From NCBI GenBank assembly GCA_963752225.1, contig CAVVXS010000016.1, forward strand, positions 62,001-126,000: a DNA stretch of 64,000 nucleotides. The letters are read 5' to 3'. Both the position numbers and the translations under genes were made by a program. Origin of the DNA: JBBROS01 sp963752225 (GTDB lineage: Bacteria > Pseudomonadota > Alphaproteobacteria > Acetobacterales > Acetobacteraceae). The notes beneath the pieces are model-generated. The model did not search any database and was not told the origin of the DNA. It saw only the letters and a list, made by a program, of their open reading frames with translations. Below are positions 37,446 to 45,666 of this stretch, piece after piece (the first letter of the stretch is position 1; each line of letters opens with the position of its first letter).

Positions 37446-37529
37446 TTCCCCCCCCCCCGCTCCGTCCAAACCGGCCGATGAGTCACCACCTGCCGTGGCG
37501 GCACCGGGTCGGCCAACTAGGATCGGGGT

Positions 37530-37570
37530 CTGGGGCCCGCGGCCCCAGCGGGTCCAGGGCAGCGCCCTGG
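37530..37570 (+). repeat. Double-hairpin intergenic repeat, family A
   Basis: Hairpin CTGGGGCC/CGC/GGCCCCAG (37530-37548), spacer CGGGT, hairpin CCAGGGC/AGC/GCCCTGG (37554-37570). It lies between the convergent tauB-like and selO genes, where it may also end both transcripts. Confidence 0.75.
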
Positions 37571-37576
37571 CCTTCG

Positions 37577-38971
37577 TCACACGCCCCCGTAAGCCAACCG
37601 CGCTTGCTCGATCGCGGCGAGTTTCTCCGCGAAGGCGGACCAGTCGTCGTTTTCGGCGATCGGGGTCCAGAGCGCTTCGACCTCGTCGATCAGCAGGGTG
37701 GCGGGGTCGGGCTGCTGGAAATAGGGGTGGGCGGGGTTGAAGCCAGGGGCGGTGGCGTAGGCGTCGAGCAGGTCCTGCACGGGGGCGAAGTCGGCGGCGA
37801 AGGCCGGGTCGCGGGGCGGGCGGCGGGCGGCGACGTCGAAGAAGGTTTGTTCGAACGGGGCGCGGGTTTCGGACAGGTAAGTCCACCAGGCGCTGGCGAG
37901 GGCGTGGTCCTGGGTGGGGCTGGCAGCGGCAAGGCCGAGGCGGCGGAGGACGGCGGCGTCGAGGGCGGCGTGGAAGAGCGGCGGAAAGGTCTCGATCGCG
38001 GCTTGCAGCGGTTCCTTTTCCGTAAGCGGGAGCAGGCACTCGGCAAGGCGGACCAGGTTCCACAGCAAGGTGTCGGGCTGGCGGCCGTAGGCGTAAAGTC
38101 CTTGGTGGTCGAAGTAGGCGGCGGTGAACTCGGGGTTGTACTCCGGCAGGAACCGCCAGGGGCCGTAGTCGAAGCTCTCGCCGGTGACGTTGATGTTGTC
38201 GGTGTTGAGCACGCCGTGGACGAAGCCGGCGGCCATCCAGGAGGCGGCGAGGGTGGCGCAGTTGGCGGTGACTTCGGCGAGGAAAGCGGTGGCCCGGGCG
38301 GCGACATCGTCGTGCCAGAGGTGCGGCATGTAGGTGCGGATCGTGTGGTCGAGCAGGCGCTGGACGTTGTGCGGCTGATCCAGCGCGCGGAAGCGCTGGA
38401 ACGAGCCGATGCGGATGTGGGAGTGGCTGAGGCGGACGAGGACCGCGCTGCGGGTGGGGGAGGGCTCGTCGTGGCGGACGAGGTCTTCGCCGGTCTCGAC
38501 GAGGCTGAGCGACTTGCTGGTGTAGACGCCGAGCGCTTCCAGCATGGCGGTGGCGAGGACTTCGCGGACGCCGCCCTTCAAAGTGAGGCGTCCGTCGCCC
38601 ATGCGGGACCAAGGGGTGGTGCCGCTGCCCTTGGTGCCGAGGTCGAGCAGTCGGCCGTCTTCGAGGTCATGCAGTTGTGCGAACAAGAAGCCGCGGCCGT
38701 CGCCGAGGTCGGGGTTGTAGGAGCGGAATTGGTGGCCGTGATAGCGCAGCGCGAGAGGCTGCTCGAAGCTGCCGGGAAGGGGTTCGAAGCCGCCGAAATG
38801 GCCGAGCCATTCGGCGTCGGACAGGGTGTCGAGGCCGATGCGGGCGGCCCAGCGGTTGTCGCGGTGGCGAAGGATGTGGGCGGGGAAGCGGGCGGGCTCG
38901 ACCGGGTCGAAGAATTCGGAGCCGAGGGCGGCGTGGTTGGCGGCGGGGCGGAAGGCAGGGCTGAACGGCAT
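37577..38971 (-). CDS. selO: Protein adenylyltransferase SelO (YdiU family)
   Basis: Pseudokinase-fold enzyme of 464 residues that transfers AMP from ATP to protein hydroxyls, linked in other bacteria to redox homeostasis. Characteristic segments are YHGHQFRSYNPDLGDGRGFL, LGTKGSGTTPWSR (nucleotide loop), RLSHSHIRIGSFQ and the metal-binding LNTDNINVTGESFDYGPW. Length is near the family norm, but the C-terminus ends without the selenocysteine/cysteine motif of some homologues. It is convergent with tauB. Confidence 0.93.
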   Translation of the reverse strand: MPFSPAFRPAANHAALGSEFFDPVEPARFPAHILRHRDNRWAARIGLDTLSDAEWLGHFGGFEPLPGSFEQPLALRYHGHQFRSYNPDLGDGRGFLFAQLHDLEDGRLLDLGTKGSGTTPWSRMGDGRLTLKGGVREVLATAMLEALGVYTSKSLSLVETGEDLVRHDEPSPTRSAVLVRLSHSHIRIGSFQRFRALDQPHNVQRLLDHTIRTYMPHLWHDDVAARATAFLAEVTANCATLAASWMAAGFVHGVLNTDNINVTGESFDYGPWRFLPEYNPEFTAAYFDHQGLYAYGRQPDTLLWNLVRLAECLLPLTEKEPLQAAIETFPPLFHAALDAAVLRRLGLAAASPTQDHALASAWWTYLSETRAPFEQTFFDVAARRPPRDPAFAADFAPVQDLLDAYATAPGFNPAHPYFQQPDPATLLIDEVEALWTPIAENDDWSAFAEKLAAIEQARLAYGGV

Positions 38972-39104
38972 CAGCCGGATATGGGGAGGACTGGCGCCGA
39001 GGCAAAATTTCGCGGTTCGGTCGCTTGCGCGAACGATCCGGATTGTTCACTTTTGCCGGAGTTCGGCGGCCTGCATCAGCCGGGCACTGCTTGGGGGAAT
39101 GTGC

Positions 39105-40466
39105 ATGCGAAATCTTCTTCTCGCCGCCACGACCGTGGCGGCGTTTGCGTCCGTGGCCGTGGCGCAACCGCCGGTGCCGGGAGCCGGGCCGGGCGGCGCG
39201 GCCGGGCCGAGTGCGGCCAATCAGAGCGTGGTCAGCCAGAACCGGGCGAGCCAGGCGGGCGCCGGCCAAGGCGCCAATGAGGCCGGCGGCAATCTCGAGC
39301 GGCTGCGGGGGATGCAGTCGACCGGGGCGTCGCTCGAGATGGAAACGGTGCCGCAGACCGGCCGCAAGGCGGATCAGCTTCGCAAGAACCTGGCCGACAT
39401 CAAGCTGCCGGAGGGATTCAGCATCGACCTATACGCGGTGGTGCCGGATGCGCGGCACATGGCGGTCGGCACCAATGCCGGCGTGGTGTTCGTGGGCACG
39501 CGCAAGACCAAGATCTGGGCCGTGACGGACCGCACCCGGGCGCGGGTGGCCGAGGAGGTGAAGCAGTTCGCGCCGTCGGTGTCGTTCAGGCAGCCGAACG
39601 GGGTTTGCTTCAGCAAGGACGGGCAGCTGTTCGTCGCCGAGCATAACCGGGTGCTGGTGTTCCCGGCCGCCGAGTTCTTTTACGAAGGGCCGGACGTGGC
39701 GGTGGACGTGGTCGCCGAGCAACTGGTTCCCAAGAGCGAGGAGAGCTTCAACCACGGCGCCCGCACCTGCACCATCGGGCCGGACGACAAGCTATACGTG
39801 ACGCTTGGGCAGCCATATAATGTGCCGCCGCCGGCCAAGATGGACCTGTATGCGCGGGAAGGCATCGGCGGGATCATCCGCATGGACCGCAACGGCAAGC
39901 ACCGCGAGGTGTTCGCGCGCGGGATCCGGAACTCGGTCGGGCAGGATTGGAACCCGAAAACGAAGGAGCTCTGGTTCACCGACAACCAGGTGGACGGGAT
40001 GGGCGACACGATCCCGCCGGGTGAGCTGAACCATGCACCACGGGCGGGAATGAACTTCGGCTTCCCGTATTACGGCGGCGGGCACACGCGGACGGTGGAG
40101 TATAAGGACAAGACGCCCCCCGCGGACGTGACGTTCCCGGATGTGGAGATGGCGGCCCACGCGGCCGACCTGGGCCTGCATTTCTACCGGGGCAAAATGT
40201 TTCCCGAGCAGTATCGCGGCGCGATCTTCAGTGCGCAGCACGGCTCGTGGAACCGCACCGATCCGGTGGGCGCGCGGGTGATGGTGACGACGTTCAAGCC
40301 GGACGGGACCGTGGACAAGAGCGAGCCGTTCGCGTTCGGGTGGCTGAACGACGAGACGGGCGAGTATAGCGGGCGTCCGGTGGACGTGGCCGAGCTTGCC
40401 GATGGCAGCCTGCTGGTGTCGGACGACTTCGCGGGCGCAATCTACCGCATCAGCTACAAGCAGTGA
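39105..40466 (+). CDS. Sorbosone dehydrogenase family protein (PQQ-type propeller)
   Basis: Exported beta-propeller of 453 residues with signal peptide (about 1-22, ending VAVAQ), then a low-complexity Gly/Ala/Gln/Asn-rich stretch to about residue 70. The propeller has LPEGFSIDLYAVVPDARHMA, SFNHGARTCTIGPDDKLYV, ARGIRNSVGQDWNPKTKELW and SAQHGSWNR, matching the soluble glucose/sorbosone dehydrogenase group that uses PQQ in the periplasm. The substrate is unknown. It is coupled by a GTGA overlap to a small cytochrome c, the probable electron acceptor. The ATG at 39105 has GGGGGA six bases upstream. Confidence 0.88.
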   Translation: MRNLLLAATTVAAFASVAVAQPPVPGAGPGGAAGPSAANQSVVSQNRASQAGAGQGANEAGGNLERLRGMQSTGASLEMETVPQTGRKADQLRKNLADIKLPEGFSIDLYAVVPDARHMAVGTNAGVVFVGTRKTKIWAVTDRTRARVAEEVKQFAPSVSFRQPNGVCFSKDGQLFVAEHNRVLVFPAAEFFYEGPDVAVDVVAEQLVPKSEESFNHGARTCTIGPDDKLYVTLGQPYNVPPPAKMDLYAREGIGGIIRMDRNGKHREVFARGIRNSVGQDWNPKTKELWFTDNQVDGMGDTIPPGELNHAPRAGMNFGFPYYGGGHTRTVEYKDKTPPADVTFPDVEMAAHAADLGLHFYRGKMFPEQYRGAIFSAQHGSWNRTDPVGARVMVTTFKPDGTVDKSEPFAFGWLNDETGEYSGRPVDVAELADGSLLVSDDFAGAIYRISYKQ

Positions 40467-40795
40467 GGCGAGGGTTGTTCGCGGCGGCCGGGCTGGTCCT
40501 GGCCGTCGCGGCGCCTGCGTCGGCGCAGGACGTGGCAGCCGGGCGGCGGGTGGCCGCCCGGATATGCTCCGGCTGCCACGGGGTGGACGGGATTGCGAAG
40601 GTGCCGGAGGCGGCGAACCTGGCCGGCCAGGATGCCGGGTATCTGGCGCGGCAACTTACTGCGTTCCGTGCCGGGTCGCGCAAGAACGAGCAGATGAGCG
40701 CGATCGTCAAGACGCTCACGCCGCAGCAGATCGCCGACGTCACCGCGTATTATGCGGCCGTCAAGGTGGAGGTGGTATCCGTTCCGGGGCAGTAG
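40463..40795 (+). CDS. Small periplasmic cytochrome c
   Basis: Class I cytochrome c of 110 residues with signal peptide (about 1-22, ending ASAQ) and one heme site CSGCHG (Cys35, Cys38, His39). The likely axial methionine is in KNEQMSAIVK. The GTG start overlaps the stop of the sorbosone-dehydrogenase-like gene, so the two are made together. It probably carries electrons from that enzyme towards the respiratory chain. Confidence 0.92.
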   Translation: MRRGLFAAAGLVLAVAAPASAQDVAAGRRVAARICSGCHGVDGIAKVPEAANLAGQDAGYLARQLTAFRAGSRKNEQMSAIVKTLTPQQIADVTAYYAAVKVEVVSVPGQ

Positions 40796-40817
40796 GCGGC
40801 GGGGAACCATACCGACG

Positions 40818-40846
40818 GGATCCCCGGATCAAGTCCGGGGATGACG
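40818..40846 (+). repeat. Palindromic intergenic repeat, family B
   Basis: Hairpin TCCCCGGA/TCAAG/TCCGGGGA (40821-40841) followed by TGACG. The same element occurs at 48352, 56973 (reverse) and 57048. Confidence 0.8.
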
Positions 40847-40911
40847 TCCTTGGCGGGACGTTCCGGCCTGACGGTTCGGGGGAGGCGACCCGGGCAGGGT
40901 GACCGCGGACG

Positions 40912-42114
40912 CTACTCTGCGGCGACGTCGCGGGCGCCGGTGGCGCGCGCGGTCCAGTTCTCGGGGACGGCCTTGCCGGCGTCGGTGAAGGCTTGCTTGA
41001 GGGCGTCGACATTGGGGCCGAAGATGGTCTTGCGGTTCTCGACGCACCAGGCATAGCTCGCCTCGATGGTGTCGAGGGATTGCTGGAAGCGGGGCATGAC
41101 CCAGCGGGCGAACAGCTCGTAGCTGCGCCAGGTGGCTTCGCGGTTGGCCCAGTCATGGGCGCGGAACATGAAGCCGCCGAAGCCGCCTTCGCTGTGGGCG
41201 ACGAGGTTCTCGATCCCCCGCGCGACGGTCTCGGGGGAGCCGACGAGGGTGGTGCCGGCGGCGACGCCGTCCACCAGTGGGTTCTCGCTCCGGCCCGGCG
41301 GGCGGCCCAAGGCGTCCTCGAAGTAGTTCACGGTCTCGAGGCGTTCGCCGACCCGCACGTCCTCGAGCGCTTGGGCGTCGGTTTCGGCGACGTGGACGTT
41401 CATCACCATGCGCCAGTCGCGGCGGTCCATCGTCTTGCCGTGCTTGGCCGCAGCCTCCTCGGCAATGCGCCACTGCCCGGCGATGGCCTGCGGGCCGCCG
41501 GGCATGCCGGCGCCGAGGGATAGAATACCAACGCCGTGCTTGCCGGCGACGGTGGGGCCGGACGGGGTCAGGGTGCTGGCCACCGCGATCGGGAAATGCG
41601 GGTCGCTGTAGGGGCGGAGATGGAGGCGTGCTTCGCGCATCTCGAACCAGTCGGTCTTGCGCGTGACCGGCTCCTCGCAGCGCAGCAGGGCCATGATGGC
41701 GTCGAGGCTCTCATCCATGCGGCGGCGCTGGGTGGCGGCGTCGATGCCGAGCATGTAGGCGTCGGACACCAGGGCGCCGGGGCCGCAGCCGAGCATGGCC
41801 CGGCCGCGGGTCATGTGGTCAAGCTGCACGAAGCGCTGCGCCACGAGGAACGGGTGATGGTAGGGCAGGCTGGTGACGCCGGAGCCGAGGCGGATATGCT
41901 TGGTGCGCTCGGCGGCGGCGGCGATGATGAGTTCGGGGGAAGCGATCACCTCCCAGCCCGCGGAATGGTGCTCGCCGATCCAGGCTTCGTCATAGCCGAG
42001 GCGGTCGAGGTGCTCGAGCATCTCGATATCGCGGGTGATGGCGAGGGTGGGGTTGTCGCCGCGCCGGTGGAAGGGCGCGAGAAAGATACCGAACTGCATG
42101 CCACGCTTCGCCAT
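40912..42114 (-). CDS. Luciferase-like flavin-dependent monooxygenase
   Basis: Bacterial luciferase-fold (LLM class) oxidoreductase of 400 residues using reduced flavin and oxygen. Typical segments are GIFLAPFHRRGDNPTLAITR, DEAWIGEHHSAGWE, SGVTSLPYHHPFLVAQR and GRAMLGCGPGALVSDA. The group contains limonene 1,2-monooxygenase and long-chain alkane or sulfonate enzymes. No flavin reductase is adjacent, and the substrate is unknown. Confidence 0.9.
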   Translation of the reverse strand: MAKRGMQFGIFLAPFHRRGDNPTLAITRDIEMLEHLDRLGYDEAWIGEHHSAGWEVIASPELIIAAAAERTKHIRLGSGVTSLPYHHPFLVAQRFVQLDHMTRGRAMLGCGPGALVSDAYMLGIDAATQRRRMDESLDAIMALLRCEEPVTRKTDWFEMREARLHLRPYSDPHFPIAVASTLTPSGPTVAGKHGVGILSLGAGMPGGPQAIAGQWRIAEEAAAKHGKTMDRRDWRMVMNVHVAETDAQALEDVRVGERLETVNYFEDALGRPPGRSENPLVDGVAAGTTLVGSPETVARGIENLVAHSEGGFGGFMFRAHDWANREATWRSYELFARWVMPRFQQSLDTIEASYAWCVENRKTIFGPNVDALKQAFTDAGKAVPENWTARATGARDVAAE

Positions 42115-42174
42115 CGGCGTTAAACTCCCCTGACGGGCGTCATGGTGGAACGCGGCGGCAGAGAAAGGAAGGGC

Positions 42175-42420
42175 GTGGACGGGCTGACACTATTCGGGCT
42201 GGCGGCGGTGAGCGCGATGCTGCTGACCTATGCGAACGAGCACCGCGGGCCCGGCTGGGTGCTGGGCTTCGCGGCGTCGTGCCTCGCCGGGTCCGCCTAC
42301 GGGTTCCTGCAGGGAGCTTGGCCGTTTGGGGTGGTGGAGGCGATTTGGGCTCTGGTGGCCGCTCGGCGGTGGGGAAAGGCGAAGGCTTGGGGCCAGGGGC
42401 CCCAAACCCCCCGGAGTTAA
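42175..42420 (+). CDS. Small membrane protein, unknown function
   Basis: About 81 residues with two to three hydrophobic segments (LTLFGLAAVSAMLLTY, WVLGFAASCLAGSAYGFL, VVEAIWALVAARRW). A GTG at 42175 with AAGGAAG just upstream is the likely start; an ATG at 42142 would add 11 residues. The last dozen codons (AWGQGPQTPRS) are read through a family A hairpin (42387-42405), so the repeat appears to supply the C-terminus. The stop overlaps the convergent gene's stop by three bases. Confidence 0.7.
   Translation: MDGLTLFGLAAVSAMLLTYANEHRGPGWVLGFAASCLAGSAYGFLQGAWPFGVVEAIWALVAARRWGKAKAWGQGPQTPRS
42387..42405 (+). repeat. Single hairpin of the family A repeat, inside a gene end
   Basis: TTGGGGCC/AGG/GGCCCCAA, a perfect 8-bp stem resembling one half of the double-hairpin repeats elsewhere in the window. 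Confidence 0.55.
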
Positions 42421-42824
42421 GCGAGGATCCGCTTGACCCTCGTGCGCTTGGCGGTGGCCAGCGCCTTGGTTTCGCGGTGGGTGAGCGCGGCGGCGGCGGC
42501 GAAGTCGAGCACCGTTATGCCGATCACCGCCGCGGTGGCCAGGGCGGCCAGGTGGCGCTGACGGTTGCTCGGCAGCAGCGCAACGCCAAGGACGGCGAGG
42601 TCAGCCGCGTCGCCGGCGATGCGCAGGCCCGCTGGCCCGGCATTGTCAGGGTGAGCGAGTGCCACGAAGCCGGACAGCAGCTCGCGCGCCCCGAAGGCAC
42701 GCACGAAGCTGGTGGGCATCGGCAAGCCGAGCGCCTGCTTGATCTGCTTGCCGGCGACCAGCTCGACGGTGCCGAGGAACAGGCTGAACAGGCCGAGGCC
42801 CTTGGAGAGTTGGATCTCGTTCAT
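42417..42824 (-). CDS. Membrane protein, unknown function
   Basis: A 135-residue protein starting MNEIQLSKGLGLFSLFLGTVEL. Four hydrophobic segments are visible (about 8-24, 43-58, 70-84 and 95-112), and the tail is basic (KRTRVKRILA). No family is recognised with confidence. Its ATG overlaps the stop of the zinc alcohol dehydrogenase (ATGA), so the two genes are translationally coupled and probably work together. Confidence 0.75.
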   Translation of the reverse strand: MNEIQLSKGLGLFSLFLGTVELVAGKQIKQALGLPMPTSFVRAFGARELLSGFVALAHPDNAGPAGLRIAGDAADLAVLGVALLPSNRQRHLAALATAAVIGITVLDFAAAAALTHRETKALATAKRTRVKRILA

Positions 42825-43996
42825 GGCTTCAGCACCACCTTCATGCAGCCGTCCTGTTTGTCGCGGAACACCTTGTAGAGGTCGGGGCCGTCCTCGAGCT
42901 TGCCCTGGTGGGTGATGACGAAGGAGGGGTCGATCTCGCCCTTCTGGATGCGCTCCATCAGCGGGCCGAGGTAGCGCTGGACCGGCGTTTGCGCCATGCG
43001 GAAGGTGAGGCCGCGGTTGATGGCGGAGCCCATCGGCACCTTGTCCACGAGGCCGCCGTAGACGCCGATGATCGAGACGATGCCGCCGTTGCGGGTGTTG
43101 TTGATGGCCTGGCGCAGCACGTGCGGGCGGTCGGTGCCCATCCAGGCGACCTGCTTGGCACGGTCGAGCACGCTATCGAAACTGGCGCCCGGGCTGGCTT
43201 CGGTGCCGACGGCGTCGATGCAAGCGTCGGCACCGCGGCCGTGGGTCATCTGGTTGATACGCTCGTGCACGTCCTCGGCCATGAAGTCGACGGTGACGGC
43301 GCCGGACTGGCGGGCCAAGGCCAGGCGTTCGGGAACGGTGTCGATGGCGATCACGGTCTCGGCGCCGAGCAGGAAGGCGGAGCGGATGGAGAACTGGCCG
43401 ACCGGGCCGCAGCCGAACACGGCGATGGTGTCACCGGGTTGGATGTCGCACATGTCAGCGCCCATGTAGCCGGTCGGAAAGATGTCCGACAGGAACAGGA
43501 CCTGGTCGTCGGTCATGCCCTCGGGGACCTTGATCGGGCCAAAATCGGCGTAGGGGACGCGGAGGTACTCGGCTTGGCCACCGGCGTAGCCGCCGAGCAG
43601 ATGGGTGTAGCCGAACAAGCCGGCCGGGGAGTGGCCCCAAAGCGTCGCCGCCACGTCGCGGTTGGGGCTCGGGTTGCTGCGCTCGCAGCCGGAGAACAGG
43701 CCGCGCTGACAGAAGAAGCACTCGCCGCAGCTGATGGTGAAGGGCACGACAACCTTGTCGCCGACCTTGAGCTTCTTGTTTTCGGAGCCGACCTCGACGA
43801 CCTCGCCCATGGTCTCGTGGCCCATGATGTCGCCGCTCTGCATGCCCGGCATGAAGCCGTTCATGAGATGGAGGTCGGAGCCGCAAATGGCGCACGCGGT
43901 GACTTTGATGATGGCGTCGCGGGGGTGCTCGATCTTGGGGTCGGGCACGGTGTCGCAGCGGATATCGCCCTTGCCGTGCCAACAGAGTGCCTTCAT
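42821..43996 (-). CDS. Zinc-dependent alcohol dehydrogenase (glutathione-independent formaldehyde type)
   Basis: Medium-chain dehydrogenase of 391 residues. Catalytic zinc ligands are in CAICGSDLHLM and GHETMGEVVEVG. The structural zinc site is CGECFFCQRGLFSGC. The NAD-binding motif is VFGCGPVGQ. The long insertion (SNPSPNRDVAATLWGHSPAG) resembles the glutathione-independent formaldehyde dehydrogenase branch, but the substrate is not proven. It is coupled to a downstream membrane protein. A LexA-like site lies about 60 bases upstream of its start. Confidence 0.9.
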   Translation of the reverse strand: MKALCWHGKGDIRCDTVPDPKIEHPRDAIIKVTACAICGSDLHLMNGFMPGMQSGDIMGHETMGEVVEVGSENKKLKVGDKVVVPFTISCGECFFCQRGLFSGCERSNPSPNRDVAATLWGHSPAGLFGYTHLLGGYAGGQAEYLRVPYADFGPIKVPEGMTDDQVLFLSDIFPTGYMGADMCDIQPGDTIAVFGCGPVGQFSIRSAFLLGAETVIAIDTVPERLALARQSGAVTVDFMAEDVHERINQMTHGRGADACIDAVGTEASPGASFDSVLDRAKQVAWMGTDRPHVLRQAINNTRNGGIVSIIGVYGGLVDKVPMGSAINRGLTFRMAQTPVQRYLGPLMERIQKGEIDPSFVITHQGKLEDGPDLYKVFRDKQDGCMKVVLKP

Positions 43997-44054
43997 GTCC
44001 GGGGAGTCCTCGTGTGGCGTGTGCCGGGGTAAGGCGTCTCACGGGCCGCAGTTC

Positions 44055-44069
44055 GTTCAAGCTTTGTTC
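44055..44069. promoter_or_regulatory. Second LexA-type box
   Basis: GTTC-AAGCTTT-GTTC, again an exact GTTC-N7-GTTC repeat, between the alcohol dehydrogenase (start 43996, minus) and a possible 51-residue gene (start 44194, plus). The site is preceded by an extra GTTC at 44051. Which gene it would control is not clear, and no strong promoter could be placed. Confidence 0.5.
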
Positions 44070-44193
44070 AAGTCACCTTAGCGTGCGAGACGATTGCCAA
44101 AATCGCGCCGGAGTGACGCCAACTTAGGATAATGGTCTTGTGTGTACCGGACTCCAGTCCTAGTTTGCCCTGCTTGGCGGGATGGAGTGCGCA

Positions 44194-44349
44194 ATGTCGT
44201 CGCAACAGACGAGCCCCGGGGTTGGGCGGAAGGAGTGGGCGGAGCGTTGGCTGGCGCGGGCGTTGGCGGCGGGCGCGTTGATGTCCGGGTTGAACTCGTT
44301 AATTCATTTGTCGGAGATGGCGATCGAGGCGTGCTGCCGGTTGTTGTAG
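44194..44349 (+). CDS. Possible 51-residue small protein
   Basis: Starts MSSQQTSPGVGRKEWAER, followed by an amphipathic to hydrophobic stretch (WLARALAAGALMSGLNSLIH) and ends AIEACCRLL. GGAG lies seven bases upstream of the ATG; another in-frame ATG at 44182 is possible. The composition is protein-like, unlike the other frames here, but no homologue is recognised. It is 125 bases downstream of a LexA-type box, and its stop is nine bases from the convergent ureG stop. Confidence 0.4.
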   Translation: MSSQQTSPGVGRKEWAERWLARALAAGALMSGLNSLIHLSEMAIEACCRLL

Positions 44350-44358
44350 GGAGTCGGG

Positions 44359-44995
44359 TTAAGCGGGGCTGAGTCCGCCGGCTTGCTCGATGAAAGCGGC
44401 GACGTCGGCGACGCCATGCCCGGCGCGGATATTGGTGAACACGAACGGGCGGTCGCCGCGCATGCGGCGGCTGTCTCGGTCCATTACCTCGAGGCTGGCG
44501 CCGACATGGGGGGCAAGGTCGATCTTGTTGATCACCAGCAGGTCGCTGCGGGTGATGCCGGGTCCGCCCTTGCGCGGGATCTTATCGCCGGCGGAGACGT
44601 CGATGACGTAGATCGTGAGATCGGCGAGCTCGGGGCTGAAGGTGGCGGCGAGGTTGTCGCCGCCCGAACTCGATCAGGATCACGTCGAGCCCGGGGAAGC
44701 GGCGGCGCATGGTGGCGACGCCGGCCAGGTTGATGCTGGCGTCCTCGCGGATGGCGGTGTGCGGGCAGCCCCCGGTCTCGATGCCCATGATGCGCTCGGG
44801 CGGCAGCGAGCCGGCGCGGGTGAGGAATTCGGCGTCCTCTTTGGTGTAGATGTCGTTGGTGATGGCGGCGATGTCGTAGCGCGGCGAGAACCGCTTGCAG
44901 AGCGCGTCCATCAGCGCGGTCTTGCCGGTGCCGACCGGGCCGCCGACGCCGACGCGCAAGGGGCCGTTGACGGGGCCGGAGCCGTTGATGGTCAT
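44359..44995 (-). pseudogene. ureG: Urease accessory GTPase UreG, frameshifted
   Basis: UreG delivers nickel to urease using GTP. The N-terminal half is intact: VGVGGPVGTGKTALM (P-loop), ITNDIYTKEDAEFL, GIETGGCPHTAIREDAS. At GLDVILIE the frame breaks. Removing one base of the AA at 44667-44668 restores SGGDNLAATFSPELADLTIY, DKIPRKGGPGITRSDLLVIN and NKID through to a TAA at 44359, giving 211 residues. The rest of the urease operon is intact, so sequence error is the likeliest cause. Its ATG overlaps the ureF stop (ATGA). Confidence 0.88.
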
Positions 44996-45666
44996 GTGCG
45001 GAACAGCCTCGTGTATTGGGTTTCGTGGCGCATTGCGGCGATGTCGGACCGGAAGCAGGCGCCGCCGATCTCGTCCAACTCGGACGCCCGGGTGGCGGCC
45101 GTGATCTCGTGCAGCGTCGTTTCGAGCGCGGCCAGGACGCGGAGGCCGGCGGTTTGGCCGAGCGGCACCAGGCGGACGGCGGCGCCGACCAGGTTGGCAG
45201 CGAAGGCGTGCAGCAGGCCGAGGGCGGCTGCGTCCTCGGGCACGGCATGGGCGCGGGCGACGGCGCCGACCGCGACCGCGTAGGGGACCGGACGGTCGAG
45301 CGCATCCAGCAGCGGCGCACCCCAGACGCGGGCGGCGATGGCAAATGCGTCGCCTTGACCGAGCGTTTCGGCGCGGCGCTCTTGGCCGGCGGCGGTGGCT
45401 TCGGCCAGCTCGGCGACCGCGGCGAGGGCGGCCGGGTCGGCGGCGCGGTGGGCGTGGCGAAGCAGGATCGCGTCGGTGCGCCCGGCGCCATGGCGCAGCA
45501 CGTCCTCGAGCCAGGCAAGCAGTGTGGCCTCGTCGGTGACGTCGCTGGCCTCGACCGCCCATTCGAGCCCGTGACTATAAGCGAAGGCGCCGGTCGGGAA
45601 GGCCGGCGACAGCCAGGTGAGCAGCTTCGTCAGCGACAAGGCGGCGTCGGTGGGCGTCCGCGTCAA
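44992..45666 (-). CDS. ureF: Urease accessory protein UreF
   Basis: Chaperone of 224 residues that, with UreD and UreG, opens apo-urease for nickel and CO2 insertion. Typical segments are LLTWLSPAFPTGAFAYSHGLE near the N-terminus and LVPLGQTAGLRVLAALE and the GGACFRSDIAAMRHE ending. The start is read as TTG at 45666, which overlaps the ureE stop (TTGA) and gives the normal length. The stop overlaps the ureG start. Confidence 0.92.
   Translation of the reverse strand: MTRTPTDAALSLTKLLTWLSPAFPTGAFAYSHGLEWAVEASDVTDEATLLAWLEDVLRHGAGRTDAILLRHAHRAADPAALAAVAELAEATAAGQERRAETLGQGDAFAIAARVWGAPLLDALDRPVPYAVAVGAVARAHAVPEDAAALGLLHAFAANLVGAAVRLVPLGQTAGLRVLAALETTLHEITAATRASELDEIGGACFRSDIAAMRHETQYTRLFRT

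Noticed and set aside
44142..44372. A 76-codon frame overlapping the small SOS-linked gene
   Set aside because: It is Val/Gly-rich shadow translation without a ribosome-binding site; the other frame (44194-44349) looks more like protein.
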